From contig JARLHI010000060.1 in NCBI GenBank assembly GCA_031292355.1, positions 310,001 to 374,000 on the forward strand: 64,000 nt of DNA. Direction: 5' to 3'. Shown one piece after another: positions 35,476 through 44,491 of this stretch (position 1 is its first letter; every line of letters begins with the position of its first letter). Source of the stretch: Candidatus Obscuribacterales bacterium. GTDB taxonomy: Bacteria > Cyanobacteriota > Vampirovibrionia > Obscuribacterales > Obscuribacteraceae. Position numbers and translations under genes: made by a program. The notes beneath the pieces are model-generated. The model was not told the origin of the DNA. It worked only from the letters and a program-made list of their open reading frames with translations, and searched no databases.

Positions 35476-35766
35476 ATGTGTCTTGGCATTCCCGGGCAAA
35501 TAGTGGAAATTGTAGACGCTGGCAACAAGCTTGCCAAAGTGGAAATCTCTGGCGTCAGGCGGCAAGTTAATATCGCTTGCATTATCAGCGAAGATCATCC
35601 GGTTGAAGCTTGTGTTGGTGACTGGGTGCTTGTGCATGTTGGCTTCGCCATGAGCCGTATTGACGCTGAGGAGGCGCGAAAGACTCTTGAGCTGCTGATT
35701 GAATTAGGCGAAGCACAAAAGGAAATTGAAGCGATGTCTCTCAGCTCCAAAGGAGTGTTAACGTGA
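35476..35766 (+). CDS. hypC: Hydrogenase assembly chaperone HypC
   Basis: The ATG at 35476 gives the mandatory MCLGIPG start, with Cys2 exposed after Met removal. AAGGAG at 35462-35467 supports it over an in-frame TTG six bases upstream. The 96-residue protein shows the OB-fold pattern ending in VGDWVLVHVGFAMSRID. HypC carries the Fe(CN)2CO unit between HypD and the large subunit. Its stop overlaps hypD by four bases (GTGA). Confidence 0.95.
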   Translation: MCLGIPGQIVEIVDAGNKLAKVEISGVRRQVNIACIISEDHPVEACVGDWVLVHVGFAMSRIDAEEARKTLELLIELGEAQKEIEAMSLSSKGVLT

Positions 35767-36929
35767 AGTATGTGGATGAATTTCGGGACCCCATGCTTGC
35801 CAAAAAACTGGTCAGTGAAATCAATAAGCTTGTAAAAGAGATTGACTTTGCAAAGCAACGTCCAATTCAGCTAATGGAATTTTGCGGAGGTCACACTCAT
35901 ACAATTTTTCGCTATGGTATCGAGCAGCTCCTACCCAAATCTATCGAACTTGTTCATGGCCCGGGATGCCCAGTTTGTGTTTTGCCGATGGGGCGAGTGG
36001 ATGATTGCGTTTCTCTAGCTGAGCGCCCAGAAGTTATCTTTGCGACTTTTGGCGACGCGATGCGCGTTCCTGGCTCAAAAAAGAGTTTACTTCAGGCTAA
36101 AGCCGATGGCGCCGATGTACGTATGGTGTATTCTCCCCTGGATGCTTTAGAGCTTGCCCGAATGCCAGAAAACAAAAATCGAGAGGTAATATTTTTTGCT
36201 CTTGGTTTTGAAACAACTATGCCAAGCACCGCTCTGACTGTTTTGCAGGCTGAAGAAGAAGGCATTGAAAATTTTTCCTTGTTTTGCAATCACATTACAA
36301 CAGCGCCCACCATTAAAGCCATTCTCGATTCACCAAGTATGCAATTGGACGGCTTTGTTGCTCCTGGACATGTGAGTATGGTTGTCGGTGAACAGCCTTT
36401 TCATTTCATTGCCGAGCAATACAAGAAACCAATCGTAATTACTGGTTTTGAGCCGCTCGACATTTTGCAGTCGATCTGGCTTTTGATTAAACAAATCGCC
36501 GAAAAACGTAGTGTCCTCGAAAATCAGTATGCTCGGGTAGTCAGCAGTCAAGGCAATCTTCCGGGCATGCAGGCTATGAGTCTGGTATTCGAACTGCGGG
36601 ATTTTTTTGAATTAAGAGGTCTTGGCTCGATTGACAATTCCGGTGTTCGAATCACTAACGATTACGCCAGATTTGATGCAGAAAGAAAGTTTTCTGTTCC
36701 AAACATCACTGTCGCGGACCCGAAACAGTGTCAGTGTGGTGATGTGCTTAAGGGCGTCATTAAGCCCTGGCAGTGTCAAGTCTTTGGCACTAGCTGTACT
36801 CCCGAAACGCCCATGGGAGCGCTGATGGTGTCTTCTGAAGGCGCTTGTGCTGCCTATTACAATTTCGGCAATTTACCCGAGATGATGTCTTTGAAAAATA
36901 TCAAAGAGAAAGAGGAGGCAATGTTGTGA
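35763..36929 (+). CDS. hypD: Hydrogenase maturation protein HypD
   Basis: The 388-residue protein matches HypD, the scaffold with a [4Fe-4S] cluster on which the Fe(CN)2CO unit is built with HypC. Motifs are MEFCGGHTHTIFRYG near residue 40, HGPGCPVCVLP near residue 65, FFALGFETTMPS near residue 145, and the C-terminal Cys-rich KQCQCGDVLKG ... CQVFGTSCTPETPMGALMVS region binding the FeS cluster. GTG start, four-base overlap with hypC and with hypE. Confidence 0.96.
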   Translation: MKYVDEFRDPMLAKKLVSEINKLVKEIDFAKQRPIQLMEFCGGHTHTIFRYGIEQLLPKSIELVHGPGCPVCVLPMGRVDDCVSLAERPEVIFATFGDAMRVPGSKKSLLQAKADGADVRMVYSPLDALELARMPENKNREVIFFALGFETTMPSTALTVLQAEEEGIENFSLFCNHITTAPTIKAILDSPSMQLDGFVAPGHVSMVVGEQPFHFIAEQYKKPIVITGFEPLDILQSIWLLIKQIAEKRSVLENQYARVVSSQGNLPGMQAMSLVFELRDFFELRGLGSIDNSGVRITNDYARFDAERKFSVPNITVADPKQCQCGDVLKGVIKPWQCQVFGTSCTPETPMGALMVSSEGACAAYYNFGNLPEMMSLKNIKEKEEAML

Positions 36930-38008
36930 TTCCATCTTCTCTCTCTCAGTCAAACGCAGGCATGCGCAAACGCAGCGGCATCCTGCGAGCAGAGACTATC
37001 AATATGTCGCACGGTAGTGGTGGGAAAGCCATGCGAGATCTAATAGAGGATGTTTTTCTTGGTGCCTTTGAGAACGTCCAGCTTGATGTACTCGAAGATC
37101 AAGCTCGCATTGATTTATCGCAGCTGACTGCCTTTGGTAACAGGCTGGCGTTAACGACCGATTCTTATGTCGTCGATCCTATTTTCTTTCGCGGCGGTGA
37201 TATTGGAAAATTAGCGGTGTGTGGCACAGTCAATGATCTTGCAGTCGGTGGCGCAAAACCTCTGTATTTAACCTGCAGTGTGATCATTGAAGAAGGGCTC
37301 AGTGTCTTGGATTTGCGCCGAATTGTGGAATCGATGAGGGTTGCTGCCGTAGCAGCAGATGTGCGTATAGTGACCGGCGATACTAAAGTTGTAGAACGCG
37401 GTGCTTGCGATAAAATCTTTATCAATACTGCGGGCGTTGGTGTGATTGCTTCCTCCGTTAATGTGAGCGCGGCCGGTGCCAAGCCCGGCGACTTGGTGTT
37501 AATCAATGGTTTTATCGGTGACCATGGTGCAGCCATTGTCGGTGCGCGCAAAGATTTAGCCATTGAAAATGAAATCGATAGTGACTGCGCACCACTAAAT
37601 AATTTGATTGCAGCAATAGTTGCCGTTTGTCCAGAAATTCATTGCATGCGTGATGCCACTCGCGGTGGTATCGCTTCGGTGCTCAATGAATTTGCCATAA
37701 GCAGTAAGGTGTCGATAAAAATAAAAGAATCCGTAATACCGCTTCGCAATGAAGTGAGAGGTATGTGTGAGATTCTTGGATTGGATCCTCTATATCTGGC
37801 TAACGAAGGCAAGGTTGTTGTAGTTGTGCCACGACAACACGCTGATGCTGTTCTTGCGGCGATGAAGAATGATAAACATGGTCGAGATAGTGCCATTATC
37901 GGCGAGATCTTTGCAGAGCCTGAAGAGACTGTAGTTTTGCAAACCGTTTTTGGTGGCGAGCGCATTGTTGATATGCTCGTTGGTGATCAATTACCAAGGA
38001 TTTGCTGA
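36926..38008 (+). CDS. hypE: Hydrogenase maturation protein HypE
   Basis: The GTG at 36926 overlaps the hypD stop (GTGA). The 360-residue protein is of the PurM/AIR-synthase-like ATPase family: NMSHGSGGKAMRDLI near residue 28, LTTDSYVVDPIFFRGGDIGKL near residue 75, and DATRGGIASVLNEFA near residue 240. It ends in PRIC, the conserved C-terminal Cys that is carbamoylated by HypF and dehydrated to thiocyanate. The stop shares one base with the hypA ATG. Confidence 0.96.
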   Translation: MIPSSLSQSNAGMRKRSGILRAETINMSHGSGGKAMRDLIEDVFLGAFENVQLDVLEDQARIDLSQLTAFGNRLALTTDSYVVDPIFFRGGDIGKLAVCGTVNDLAVGGAKPLYLTCSVIIEEGLSVLDLRRIVESMRVAAVAADVRIVTGDTKVVERGACDKIFINTAGVGVIASSVNVSAAGAKPGDLVLINGFIGDHGAAIVGARKDLAIENEIDSDCAPLNNLIAAIVAVCPEIHCMRDATRGGIASVLNEFAISSKVSIKIKESVIPLRNEVRGMCEILGLDPLYLANEGKVVVVVPRQHADAVLAAMKNDKHGRDSAIIGEIFAEPEETVVLQTVFGGERIVDMLVGDQLPRIC

Positions 38009-38337
38009 TGCATGAACTCGGAATTACGCAAAACATCGTTTCTATTGTCAGTGAAAAAGCTGGTGACCAAAAGATTAAGCGCGTTAAGCTAGAAATCGGC
38101 AAACTGTCAGCAATTATGCCTGACGCCATTCGCTTTTGTTTTGATATCTGTGCTGAAGGGACTGTGCTCGCTGGGGCAAAGTTGGAAATAGATGAGATCG
38201 ATGGACGTGGTCAATGCAATATTTGCGGAGCACAGATGCCGTTGACTTTGCTTGCTGGCATCTGCGCCTGTGGCGCAAACGATATTAAATGTATTGCCGG
38301 TGAAGAGTTGTTGATCAAAGAAATGGAGGTGGTTTGA
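38008..38337 (+). CDS. hypA: Hydrogenase nickel incorporation protein HypA
   Basis: The ATG at 38008 gives the required MHELG start (His2 is a nickel ligand), overlapping the hypE stop by one base. The 109-residue protein helps HypB insert nickel. The zinc site is slightly unusual. The first half is CNIC as expected, but the second reads CAC rather than CxxC, so the ligand spacing is C-x2-C ... C-x-C. Otherwise length and ISVVSEKAGD-type helices are normal. The stop shares one base with hypB. Confidence 0.94.
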   Translation: MHELGITQNIVSIVSEKAGDQKIKRVKLEIGKLSAIMPDAIRFCFDICAEGTVLAGAKLEIDEIDGRGQCNICGAQMPLTLLAGICACGANDIKCIAGEELLIKEMEVV

Positions 38338-39242
38338 TGTGCGCGACTTGCGGGTGTTCAGATAGTGCAGAGTCGAAAATTGTCAATTTGCAAACTGGTA
38401 AGACACTGACGCTGCAAGGTGTCGAACATAGTCACGACCACGAACATAGTCACGACCACGAACATAGTCACGACCACGAACATAGTCACGACCACGAACA
38501 TAGTCATGACCACGAACATAGTCACGACCACGAACATAGTCATGACCACGAACATAGTCATGACCACAAACATGCCCAATCACGCGTAATTAGTCTTGAA
38601 GAACAGGTTCTTGCCAAAAACGATTTGAAGGCAGAGCGAAATCGTGGCTGGTTTGAAGGTTCAAATATTCTCGCGCTTAATCTGGTCAGTTCTCCTGGAG
38701 CTGGTAAAACCACATTGCTTGAGAGAACGATCAAAGATTTGCAAAATGAATTTTCCATTGGCGTGATTGAAGGCGACCAGGCAACCATCAACGACGCTGA
38801 ACGGATTGCTAAGACCGGCTGTCGTGTTGTCCAAATTAACACAGGTGCTGGCTGTCACCTTGATGCGCAGATGCTTGCAAACGGATTGGAGCAACTCAAA
38901 CCAGAACGTGATTCTGTGGTTTTTATCGAGAATGTCGGCAACCTGGTTTGTCCAGCTCTTTTTGATCTGGGCGAAAAATCTAAAGTCACCATTCTTTCAA
39001 TTACAGAAGGTGAAGATAAGCCCGTTAAGTATCCACATATGTTCAGAGCTTCGGAAGTTTTGTTGTTGAATAAAATGGATCTGTTACCTCACCTCAATTT
39101 TGATCTTGAGGCGTGCAAGAAATATGCGCTGTTGGTCAATCCCAAAATAAAAATCATCGAAGTTTCAGCTCAAACTGGATCTGGGCTTGCGTTTTGGTAC
39201 GACTGGGTGAGACAACAGATTAGGATTTGCCAGAGCCGCTGA
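38337..39242 (+). CDS. hypB: Hydrogenase nickel incorporation GTPase HypB, His-rich
   Basis: The ATG overlaps the hypA stop by one base with GGAGGTGG just ahead. The 301-residue protein begins MCATCGC, a high-affinity nickel motif. Residues about 30-77 are eight exact EHSHDH units, a metal-storage region. The G domain has GAGKTTLL (P-loop), EGDQATINDAERI, NVGNLVCPALFDLGE and NKMDLL. HypB delivers nickel to the hydrogenase in a GTP-dependent step and may also store it. It is the last gene of the right arm and is followed by a terminator. Confidence 0.96.
   Translation: MCATCGCSDSAESKIVNLQTGKTLTLQGVEHSHDHEHSHDHEHSHDHEHSHDHEHSHDHEHSHDHEHSHDHEHSHDHKHAQSRVISLEEQVLAKNDLKAERNRGWFEGSNILALNLVSSPGAGKTTLLERTIKDLQNEFSIGVIEGDQATINDAERIAKTGCRVVQINTGAGCHLDAQMLANGLEQLKPERDSVVFIENVGNLVCPALFDLGEKSKVTILSITEGEDKPVKYPHMFRASEVLLLNKMDLLPHLNFDLEACKKYALLVNPKIKIIEVSAQTGSGLAFWYDWVRQQIRICQSR
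38424..38567 (+). repeat. 18-bp tandem repeat, 8 copies, in hypB
   Basis: Eight consecutive copies of GAACATAGTCACGACCAC cover 144 bases. Three copies (5, 7 and 8) carry a silent C-to-T change (CAC to CAT). Each copy encodes EHSHDH. Near identity at DNA level suggests recent expansion by slippage. Confidence 0.97.
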
Positions 39243-39288
39243 GTTCGTGCAACTTAAGAGCGCCGCAGTGGCAGATTCTTTTCGGGAT

Positions 39289-39329
39289 AACGCTCCTGGC
39301 TTTTTATGCAAACGTGCATGAGCGTTTTT
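39289..39329 (+). terminator. Terminator of the hyp operon
   Basis: AACGCTC (39289-39295) pairs with GAGCGTT (39320-39326). An inner ATGC/GCAT stem is present and a T run ends the element. It lies 46 bases after hypB. Confidence 0.7.
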
Positions 39330-39391
39330 CAACCTGGGACATGAACAAGGCGATTCGAAGTCTGAGACTGCGGTGACACTCAAAAGAGTAT

Positions 39392-40720
39392 TTATCGCAG
39401 CCAGACTACCGTATTGTTTGCCTTAATTTGCCAATTGCTCGTAATGTTGCCGAGTGCAGGTGGCGTCTTACAGTGGGAGAGCTTGGAAAGAATTGCGTGA
39501 TCAGATATGGTGGCATCGGTGTCGCTGCAATTCAGAGCGACAATAGCTTGCTCATTATCTGCCACCACTTCATAAATGAATATGGTGTTTTGTAAAAGCA
39601 GAGAATTGACTCGGGCACGAGCTAGCCATGGATTTTCGCGTCGAAACGCCAGCATCTTTTGATACTTTTTGTGTGTCGTCCATCCCTCTTCTAAAAATCC
39701 TGAAGGGTTTTCAGGAAATTCAGTTCTTATGTCATCGTCTCCACCTGAGCGATGTTCTTTGATGCCAGTGTAAGCTTGTTCATCACCTGCGTAGATCGAC
39801 GGAACTCCAGGCACAGTGCCAAGAATGGCGATGGCTAAATCCAGGTGCTTGAAGTTCTTTAGCTGTGAGGCAATGCGAGTGACATCGTGATTACCAATGA
39901 ATGTATTGGGAAGAAAGGCTTCGGCAAATTGATTGTGCCGCGCCAGAGCATGCGCTAATTCGAAGAAATTACGATCGTTCAGGGCGCTCCAAATAGCTTT
40001 CCATAGCTCATATTGTGTGATCGAATCGAAGCCTGTATGTTTTGCAATTTGTGCGTAATCGCCATGTATCACTTCGCCTAGAAACCAGCAGTGCGGAAAT
40101 TCTTCTTTGATTTTTGAGATAGTTTTATGCCAGAAATGCGCAGGCACTGCATATGCTGCGTCCAGGCGCCAGCCATCGATACCTTTGCCTAGCCAGTAAG
40201 TCATCACCTCTATGACGTAGTCGGCTACCTCTGGATTATCGTGGTTAAGTGTTACCAGCTGATGATGTCCTTCAAAATTACGATAAGAAAAACTATCTTC
40301 GTTGTTTGTTTTGTCCCAGTCGATATGAAACCAGTTGGCATATTTGGAGTCTTGCTTGAGCGTGCGCACGTCTTCAAATGGTGCAAATTGTCGCCCTACA
40401 TGATTGAACACACCATCGAGAACAACTTTTATACCAAGCGTTTTTGCGTTTTCGATCAGCCGTTCGAAATCTCCATCAGTACCCAGCCTGGAATCGATTG
40501 AATAATGATCGATGGTGTCATAACCATGCGTTTGTGATGCGAATATTGGGGCTAGCAACAGCCCGTTGCACCCAAGTTCTTTCATGTATTTCAGCCATGG
40601 CTCAAGTTTATCTAGGCGTGAAAAACTCGGACCTTCTTTGTCAAGAGATTCTTTTTCTGCACCTAAAAAACCAAGCGGATAGATATGCCACCAGGCAGTG
40701 TTTTCAATCCAGGATGCCAT
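39392..40720 (-). CDS. Alpha-amylase-family (GH13) glycosidase
   Basis: The 442-residue protein is a compact GH13 (beta/alpha)8 enzyme. Conserved regions are GVFNHVG near residue 110, GWRLDAAYAV (nucleophile Asp near 185), FLGEVIHG (acid Glu near 215) and FIGNHDVTR (Asp near 276). N-terminal WWHIYPLGFLGA and the absence of a signal peptide point to a cytoplasmic maltodextrin- or trehalose-type enzyme; exact specificity is not readable. It lies 6 bases after msbA in the same operon, an unusual neighbour for lipid A genes. Confidence 0.9.
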   Translation of the reverse strand: MASWIENTAWWHIYPLGFLGAEKESLDKEGPSFSRLDKLEPWLKYMKELGCNGLLLAPIFASQTHGYDTIDHYSIDSRLGTDGDFERLIENAKTLGIKVVLDGVFNHVGRQFAPFEDVRTLKQDSKYANWFHIDWDKTNNEDSFSYRNFEGHHQLVTLNHDNPEVADYVIEVMTYWLGKGIDGWRLDAAYAVPAHFWHKTISKIKEEFPHCWFLGEVIHGDYAQIAKHTGFDSITQYELWKAIWSALNDRNFFELAHALARHNQFAEAFLPNTFIGNHDVTRIASQLKNFKHLDLAIAILGTVPGVPSIYAGDEQAYTGIKEHRSGGDDDIRTEFPENPSGFLEEGWTTHKKYQKMLAFRRENPWLARARVNSLLLQNTIFIYEVVADNEQAIVALNCSDTDATISDHAILSKLSHCKTPPALGNITSNWQIKANNTVVWLR

Positions 40721-40726
40721 CTGTTT

Positions 40727-42511
40727 CTATTCCACAATAGTTGCGGCAGACGACGCTGATGGTCTTTCAAACTGAGCGTTGACCAGGCGAGCGTACGAAG
40801 TATCAGCTTTAAGAAGACCGTCATGTGTACCTGATTCAACGATGCGTCCGTTTTCCAGAACAAGTATTTCGTCTGCGTGGCGAATGGTTGAGAGTCGGTG
40901 GGCGATGACGATTACGGTTCGGTTTTTCATCAGGTTGTTCAACGCCGCTTGAACTGCTGCTTCTGATTCGTTATCCAGTGAGCTTGTCGCCTCGTCCAAA
41001 ATCAAAATTGGGGCGTTTTTCAATATGGCTCGTGCGATAGCGATTCTTTGCTGTTGCCCCCCAGATAGTCTGGTACCACGTTCGCCGATTATGGTCTGGT
41101 AGCCGTGAGGCAAATTCAGAATAAAGTCGTGAGAGTAGGCTGCTTTGGCTGCATCGAAGACTTCATCCGGTTTAGCGTTTACGCGTCCAAGCAATATATT
41201 CTCTTCAACGGTAGTATTGAACAGAAAATTGTCCTGCGTGACGAGCGCAATCTGCGAGCGTAAAGAGGCAAGAGAATAAGCTTGCAGTGGACGGCCATCG
41301 ATAAGAATCGCACCGTCTGTAGTATCGAAGAAGCGGGGCACTAAATTTGCCAGAGTGGATTTGCCAGAGCCCGATAATCCAACGAGGGCAATCATCTTGC
41401 CTGCTGGAATATTCAAGTCGATGTTTTGCAAAACTTGATTGCTATGGTTTGGATAATGGTAGGAGACGTTTTCGAAACGAATGCTATGCGGTCCTTCCAA
41501 CAGAACGTCAGCGTTGGGCAAATCGGAAACATTCGGCTCTAAATCAAGTACTTCAAAGACTCGACCGGCAGCAGCAAGAGCCGGTTGAAGGACGCCGGCA
41601 ATGCGCCCTATATTCTTTACAGGTGAATAAACTAGCAACAATGCAATGATAAATGAGGTAAGGGCACCAATGGTCATATGATGATGAACAACCTGGTAGC
41701 CTGCAACCCACATTACAGCAGCGATACCGCATGCGCCAATCATTGCTAGAATCGGCGAGAGCATCGCTTCTGCGCGAACCGCTTTCATAGTGTTGTGCAT
41801 AAATGCACCGTTGGTTTTCTGGAAGCGATCTGTTTGATAATTTTCGAGATTGAAAGACTGGACAATTTTCGCGCCCTGGATTGATTCACTCAAAACGCCA
41901 ACCAGGTCACCGATTGCCTCCTGTCCGCCCCGTGCCGATTTGCGAATCTTTTTGCCAAGTATTGAGACAGGCAAAACAATCAGAGATAAAATTCCCAGCG
42001 CAATCACACTCAATTGCCAGCTTTGCAAAAGCAATACGACTACTAGAGAAATCAATGTAGCAGTGCGGCTGATCATCGATTGAAATGTCTGTGAGATAGC
42101 ATTTTCAATGATGCCTACGTCGTTGGTCATGCGACCAATCAATACGCCCGATGATTGACCTTGAAAGTACTGCAAAGGTTGCCTTTCAATATGAGCAAAA
42201 AGCTCGTTGCGCAAGTCGCGAATTGCTCCGGCTCCAACGTAACGGATGCAGTAGGTTTCGAAGAACCGGAAAGTACCTTGAGCAAGCGCAAAAACTAGAA
42301 CAACAATCGGTACATAGTAAATCCAGTGCTCGCGTCCTTCGACAAATATTTTTTGCAGACCCTGACCAGCCAGCCAGGCTATCGCCCCGTCTAAAGAACC
42401 ACCAGGAATGGCAGCGGCCATACCGGCGATAAATAGCAGCCAGTATGGCCGGATATATCCAAGCAGGCGGATGTAATTCTTATCGTGGGTTGCTAGTTTA
42501 AAAATTTTCAA
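40727..42511 (-). CDS. MsbA-type ABC exporter (lipid A-core flippase candidate)
   Basis: This is a 594-residue half-transporter: six membrane helices (about residues 20-320) followed by an ATPase domain with Walker A GLSGSGKST (near residue 375), signature LSGGQQQRIAIARA and Walker B ILILDEATSSLD. The ATG overlaps the lpxB stop by four bases, so it is translationally coupled to lipid A disaccharide synthase. That linkage makes an MsbA role (flipping lipid A-core across the inner membrane) likely, though sequence alone does not separate it from other lipid or multidrug exporters. Confidence 0.88.
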   Translation of the reverse strand: MKIFKLATHDKNYIRLLGYIRPYWLLFIAGMAAAIPGGSLDGAIAWLAGQGLQKIFVEGREHWIYYVPIVVLVFALAQGTFRFFETYCIRYVGAGAIRDLRNELFAHIERQPLQYFQGQSSGVLIGRMTNDVGIIENAISQTFQSMISRTATLISLVVVLLLQSWQLSVIALGILSLIVLPVSILGKKIRKSARGGQEAIGDLVGVLSESIQGAKIVQSFNLENYQTDRFQKTNGAFMHNTMKAVRAEAMLSPILAMIGACGIAAVMWVAGYQVVHHHMTIGALTSFIIALLLVYSPVKNIGRIAGVLQPALAAAGRVFEVLDLEPNVSDLPNADVLLEGPHSIRFENVSYHYPNHSNQVLQNIDLNIPAGKMIALVGLSGSGKSTLANLVPRFFDTTDGAILIDGRPLQAYSLASLRSQIALVTQDNFLFNTTVEENILLGRVNAKPDEVFDAAKAAYSHDFILNLPHGYQTIIGERGTRLSGGQQQRIAIARAILKNAPILILDEATSSLDNESEAAVQAALNNLMKNRTVIVIAHRLSTIRHADEILVLENGRIVESGTHDGLLKADTSYARLVNAQFERPSASSAATIVE

Positions 42512-43719
42512 GTTACCTGAGTGAGCTTCGGTTCTTTGTTCTCTGAAATCGCTTTAACGATTTCATAAACGCAGTTCTCGGCATAGTCTCTTTCGCCCAG
42601 CTGCTGCCGGAGTGTGAGCAATGTTTCGGTCACTTCCTGCCTTAGCGCTGGACAATCCAAAAGATCGCTTGTGTATCTTACGAGTTGATCGGCTCGACAA
42701 TCTAGTTGCATCAGTTCAGGAACGAGATCGCTATCGGATAAAAGGTTCGGCCAGGCGACCCTTTTTAGCTGCTTAAAGACACAAAATATGAGATAGCTAA
42801 GCCAGCCAGCGCGGTAAAAAGCGACCATAGGCTTCGCAAAAATTGTCACCTCTAAAGTAGTGGTGCCGGCTTTTGCCCAGATAAGATCACAAGCCTTCAT
42901 AACCGGATAATTAATACCTGGATTAGAAATAAAGAGACTTTTGCCAAGCAAGCTTTTTACCTGGTGTTTTTCGATCAATTGATTTGCTCGTGTACTTATC
43001 CGGTCACTAGCGAGAGCAATGATGAATTGCAGCTCTGGGCGGTCTTTCAGCAGCCATTTAACAGCCTCGAGCGCCGGCGGCAACATATCATTCATTTCTT
43101 GATTGCGGCTGCCTGGAAAAATGCCAATCACTGGCCTAGTCTCATCCATGCCGTAGCGTTTGCACAACTCGGTTCGCGATTCTAGCTGATCCATTGGCGG
43201 AATGTTGCGTGTTACCGGGTGTCCAACGAAGCTCACGGGCACGTTTGCTTCTTTATAAACCCCTTCTTCAAAGGGAAAAATGCACAACATTTTAGTGATG
43301 TTTTTGGCAATTGTTTTCTTGCGCCAGGGACGACTGGCCCAGACTTGAGGTGAAATAAAATAATAGATAGGCAAGTCTGGTTCTTGCTTTCGCAGAGCCT
43401 CGGCCAGCCTCAGATTATATCCGCCAAAATCGATCAGCAATACCATTGATGGTGCGCGCCTTTTTATCGCTTCAAGGGTTTCTTTGCCCATGCGCTTGAA
43501 AAATGAGAGTTTACCGATGATTTGCTCTAAGCCAAGGGCCGAAAAATCCTGGCAATTGTACATAAGTTCGGCGCCTTCTTTGGCCATAAGCGAGCCACCG
43601 ATGCCCCAGACTTTGATGTCTGGACGCACTTCTTTCAATTTGGCTAGTAATTTGCTGGCATGCTTATCGGCTGATGGATCGCCGACCATAACAAATAGCG
43701 ATGTTTCTTTTTCAGTCAT
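42508..43719 (-). CDS. lpxB: Lipid-A-disaccharide synthase
   Basis: LpxB (GT19) joins UDP-diacylglucosamine and lipid X to form the lipid A disaccharide. The 403-residue protein has the family frame: FVMVGDPSADKHASKL at the N-terminus, VWGIGGSLM, LIDFGGYNLRLAEAL, FISPQVWASRPWR, VGHPVTRN near residue 172 and GIFPGSRNQEM near residue 205. The first motif differs from the usual SGDPSGD/AGEASGD form in having Ala for Gly. It is 18 bases after menG and overlaps msbA. Confidence 0.93.
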   Translation of the reverse strand: MTEKETSLFVMVGDPSADKHASKLLAKLKEVRPDIKVWGIGGSLMAKEGAELMYNCQDFSALGLEQIIGKLSFFKRMGKETLEAIKRRAPSMVLLIDFGGYNLRLAEALRKQEPDLPIYYFISPQVWASRPWRKKTIAKNITKMLCIFPFEEGVYKEANVPVSFVGHPVTRNIPPMDQLESRTELCKRYGMDETRPVIGIFPGSRNQEMNDMLPPALEAVKWLLKDRPELQFIIALASDRISTRANQLIEKHQVKSLLGKSLFISNPGINYPVMKACDLIWAKAGTTTLEVTIFAKPMVAFYRAGWLSYLIFCVFKQLKRVAWPNLLSDSDLVPELMQLDCRADQLVRYTSDLLDCPALRQEVTETLLTLRQQLGERDYAENCVYEIVKAISENKEPKLTQVT

Positions 43720-43737
43720 GAAAAACCAGAGGCAATG

Positions 43738-44487
43738 TTACTGATTGGTTGATCGACTTCTTTCGGGCACTGTGCCCACATGCAGAGCGACTGAGCCAAG
43801 AGCAAGTGGTATATGTTTGATGTCGACAAGACCTGCTTGTTGGAAAATCTTGGTGATGCCCGCTGGTTTTGGGTAAGTGGTCAAAGAAGCAGGCAAATAG
43901 GTATATGCCGATTTATCCTTCTGCAAAATCTCACCGATAATTGGTACTATGTGAGCGAAGAAAAAGGCAAAAACGGGCGCAAATAAAGGCACTTCTGAAT
44001 GACCAAGGTCAAGGTTGATGACTCGGCAGCGCGGTTTTACAACACGCGCCATTTCGTTTATTCCCTGCTGCAAGTCAGTCAGATTGCGCAAACCAAAACT
44101 GTTTATGGCACCGTCGAAGGTATCATCGGCAAAAGGCAGGGCCTGAGCATCTCCACGAATCCACTCGACGCTTTGAACCTCTTTCTGTGAGCGACGAGCA
44201 GCTACCGCCAGCATATTTTCTGAAAAGTCGAGTCCAGTCACATGCTTGGCGCGGGGATTTCTTTTAACTAACAAAGCAAGGTCGCCTGTGCCGCAACAGA
44301 CATCGAGAAAGCTTGCATTTTCAAAATTTACTCCATCGCAAAGCTCGGCAATGGCGCGAGCTTTCCACAGCCTGTGCATGCCAAAGCTGATGGCGTCATT
44401 AGCTAGGTCGTAGCGACTGGCGATTCTGTCGAATTGTTTTTCGACATATTCGGCTTTGTGCTCTTTCGTCGGTAACTGAAAGGACAT
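43738..44487 (-). CDS. menG: Demethylmenaquinone/ubiquinone methyltransferase
   Basis: From the ATG at 44487 (four bases after the secG stop) the product is 249 residues. It has UbiE/MenG signatures: EYVEKQFDRIASRYDLAND near the start, the SAM-binding DVCCGTGDLAL near residue 63, DFSENML near residue 93, and NSFGLRNLTD near residue 131. It performs the C-methylation step of menaquinone or ubiquinone synthesis, showing the cell makes a respiratory quinone, relevant as a possible acceptor for the hydrogenase in this window. ubiE is an alternative symbol. Confidence 0.93.
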   Translation of the reverse strand: MSFQLPTKEHKAEYVEKQFDRIASRYDLANDAISFGMHRLWKARAIAELCDGVNFENASFLDVCCGTGDLALLVKRNPRAKHVTGLDFSENMLAVAARRSQKEVQSVEWIRGDAQALPFADDTFDGAINSFGLRNLTDLQQGINEMARVVKPRCRVINLDLGHSEVPLFAPVFAFFFAHIVPIIGEILQKDKSAYTYLPASLTTYPKPAGITKIFQQAGLVDIKHIPLALGSVALHVGTVPERSRSTNQ

Positions 44488-44491
44488 AATT

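Noticed and set aside
38424..38567. CRISPR-like repeat array
   Set aside because: The repeats are directly tandem with no spacers and encode an in-frame EHSHDH tract.
38358..38583. Minus-strand repetitive open frames (Met-Phe-Val-Val and Val-Arg-Gly repeats) opposite hypB
   Set aside because: They are antisense readings of the 18-bp repeat inside hypB; no start signals or family resemblance.
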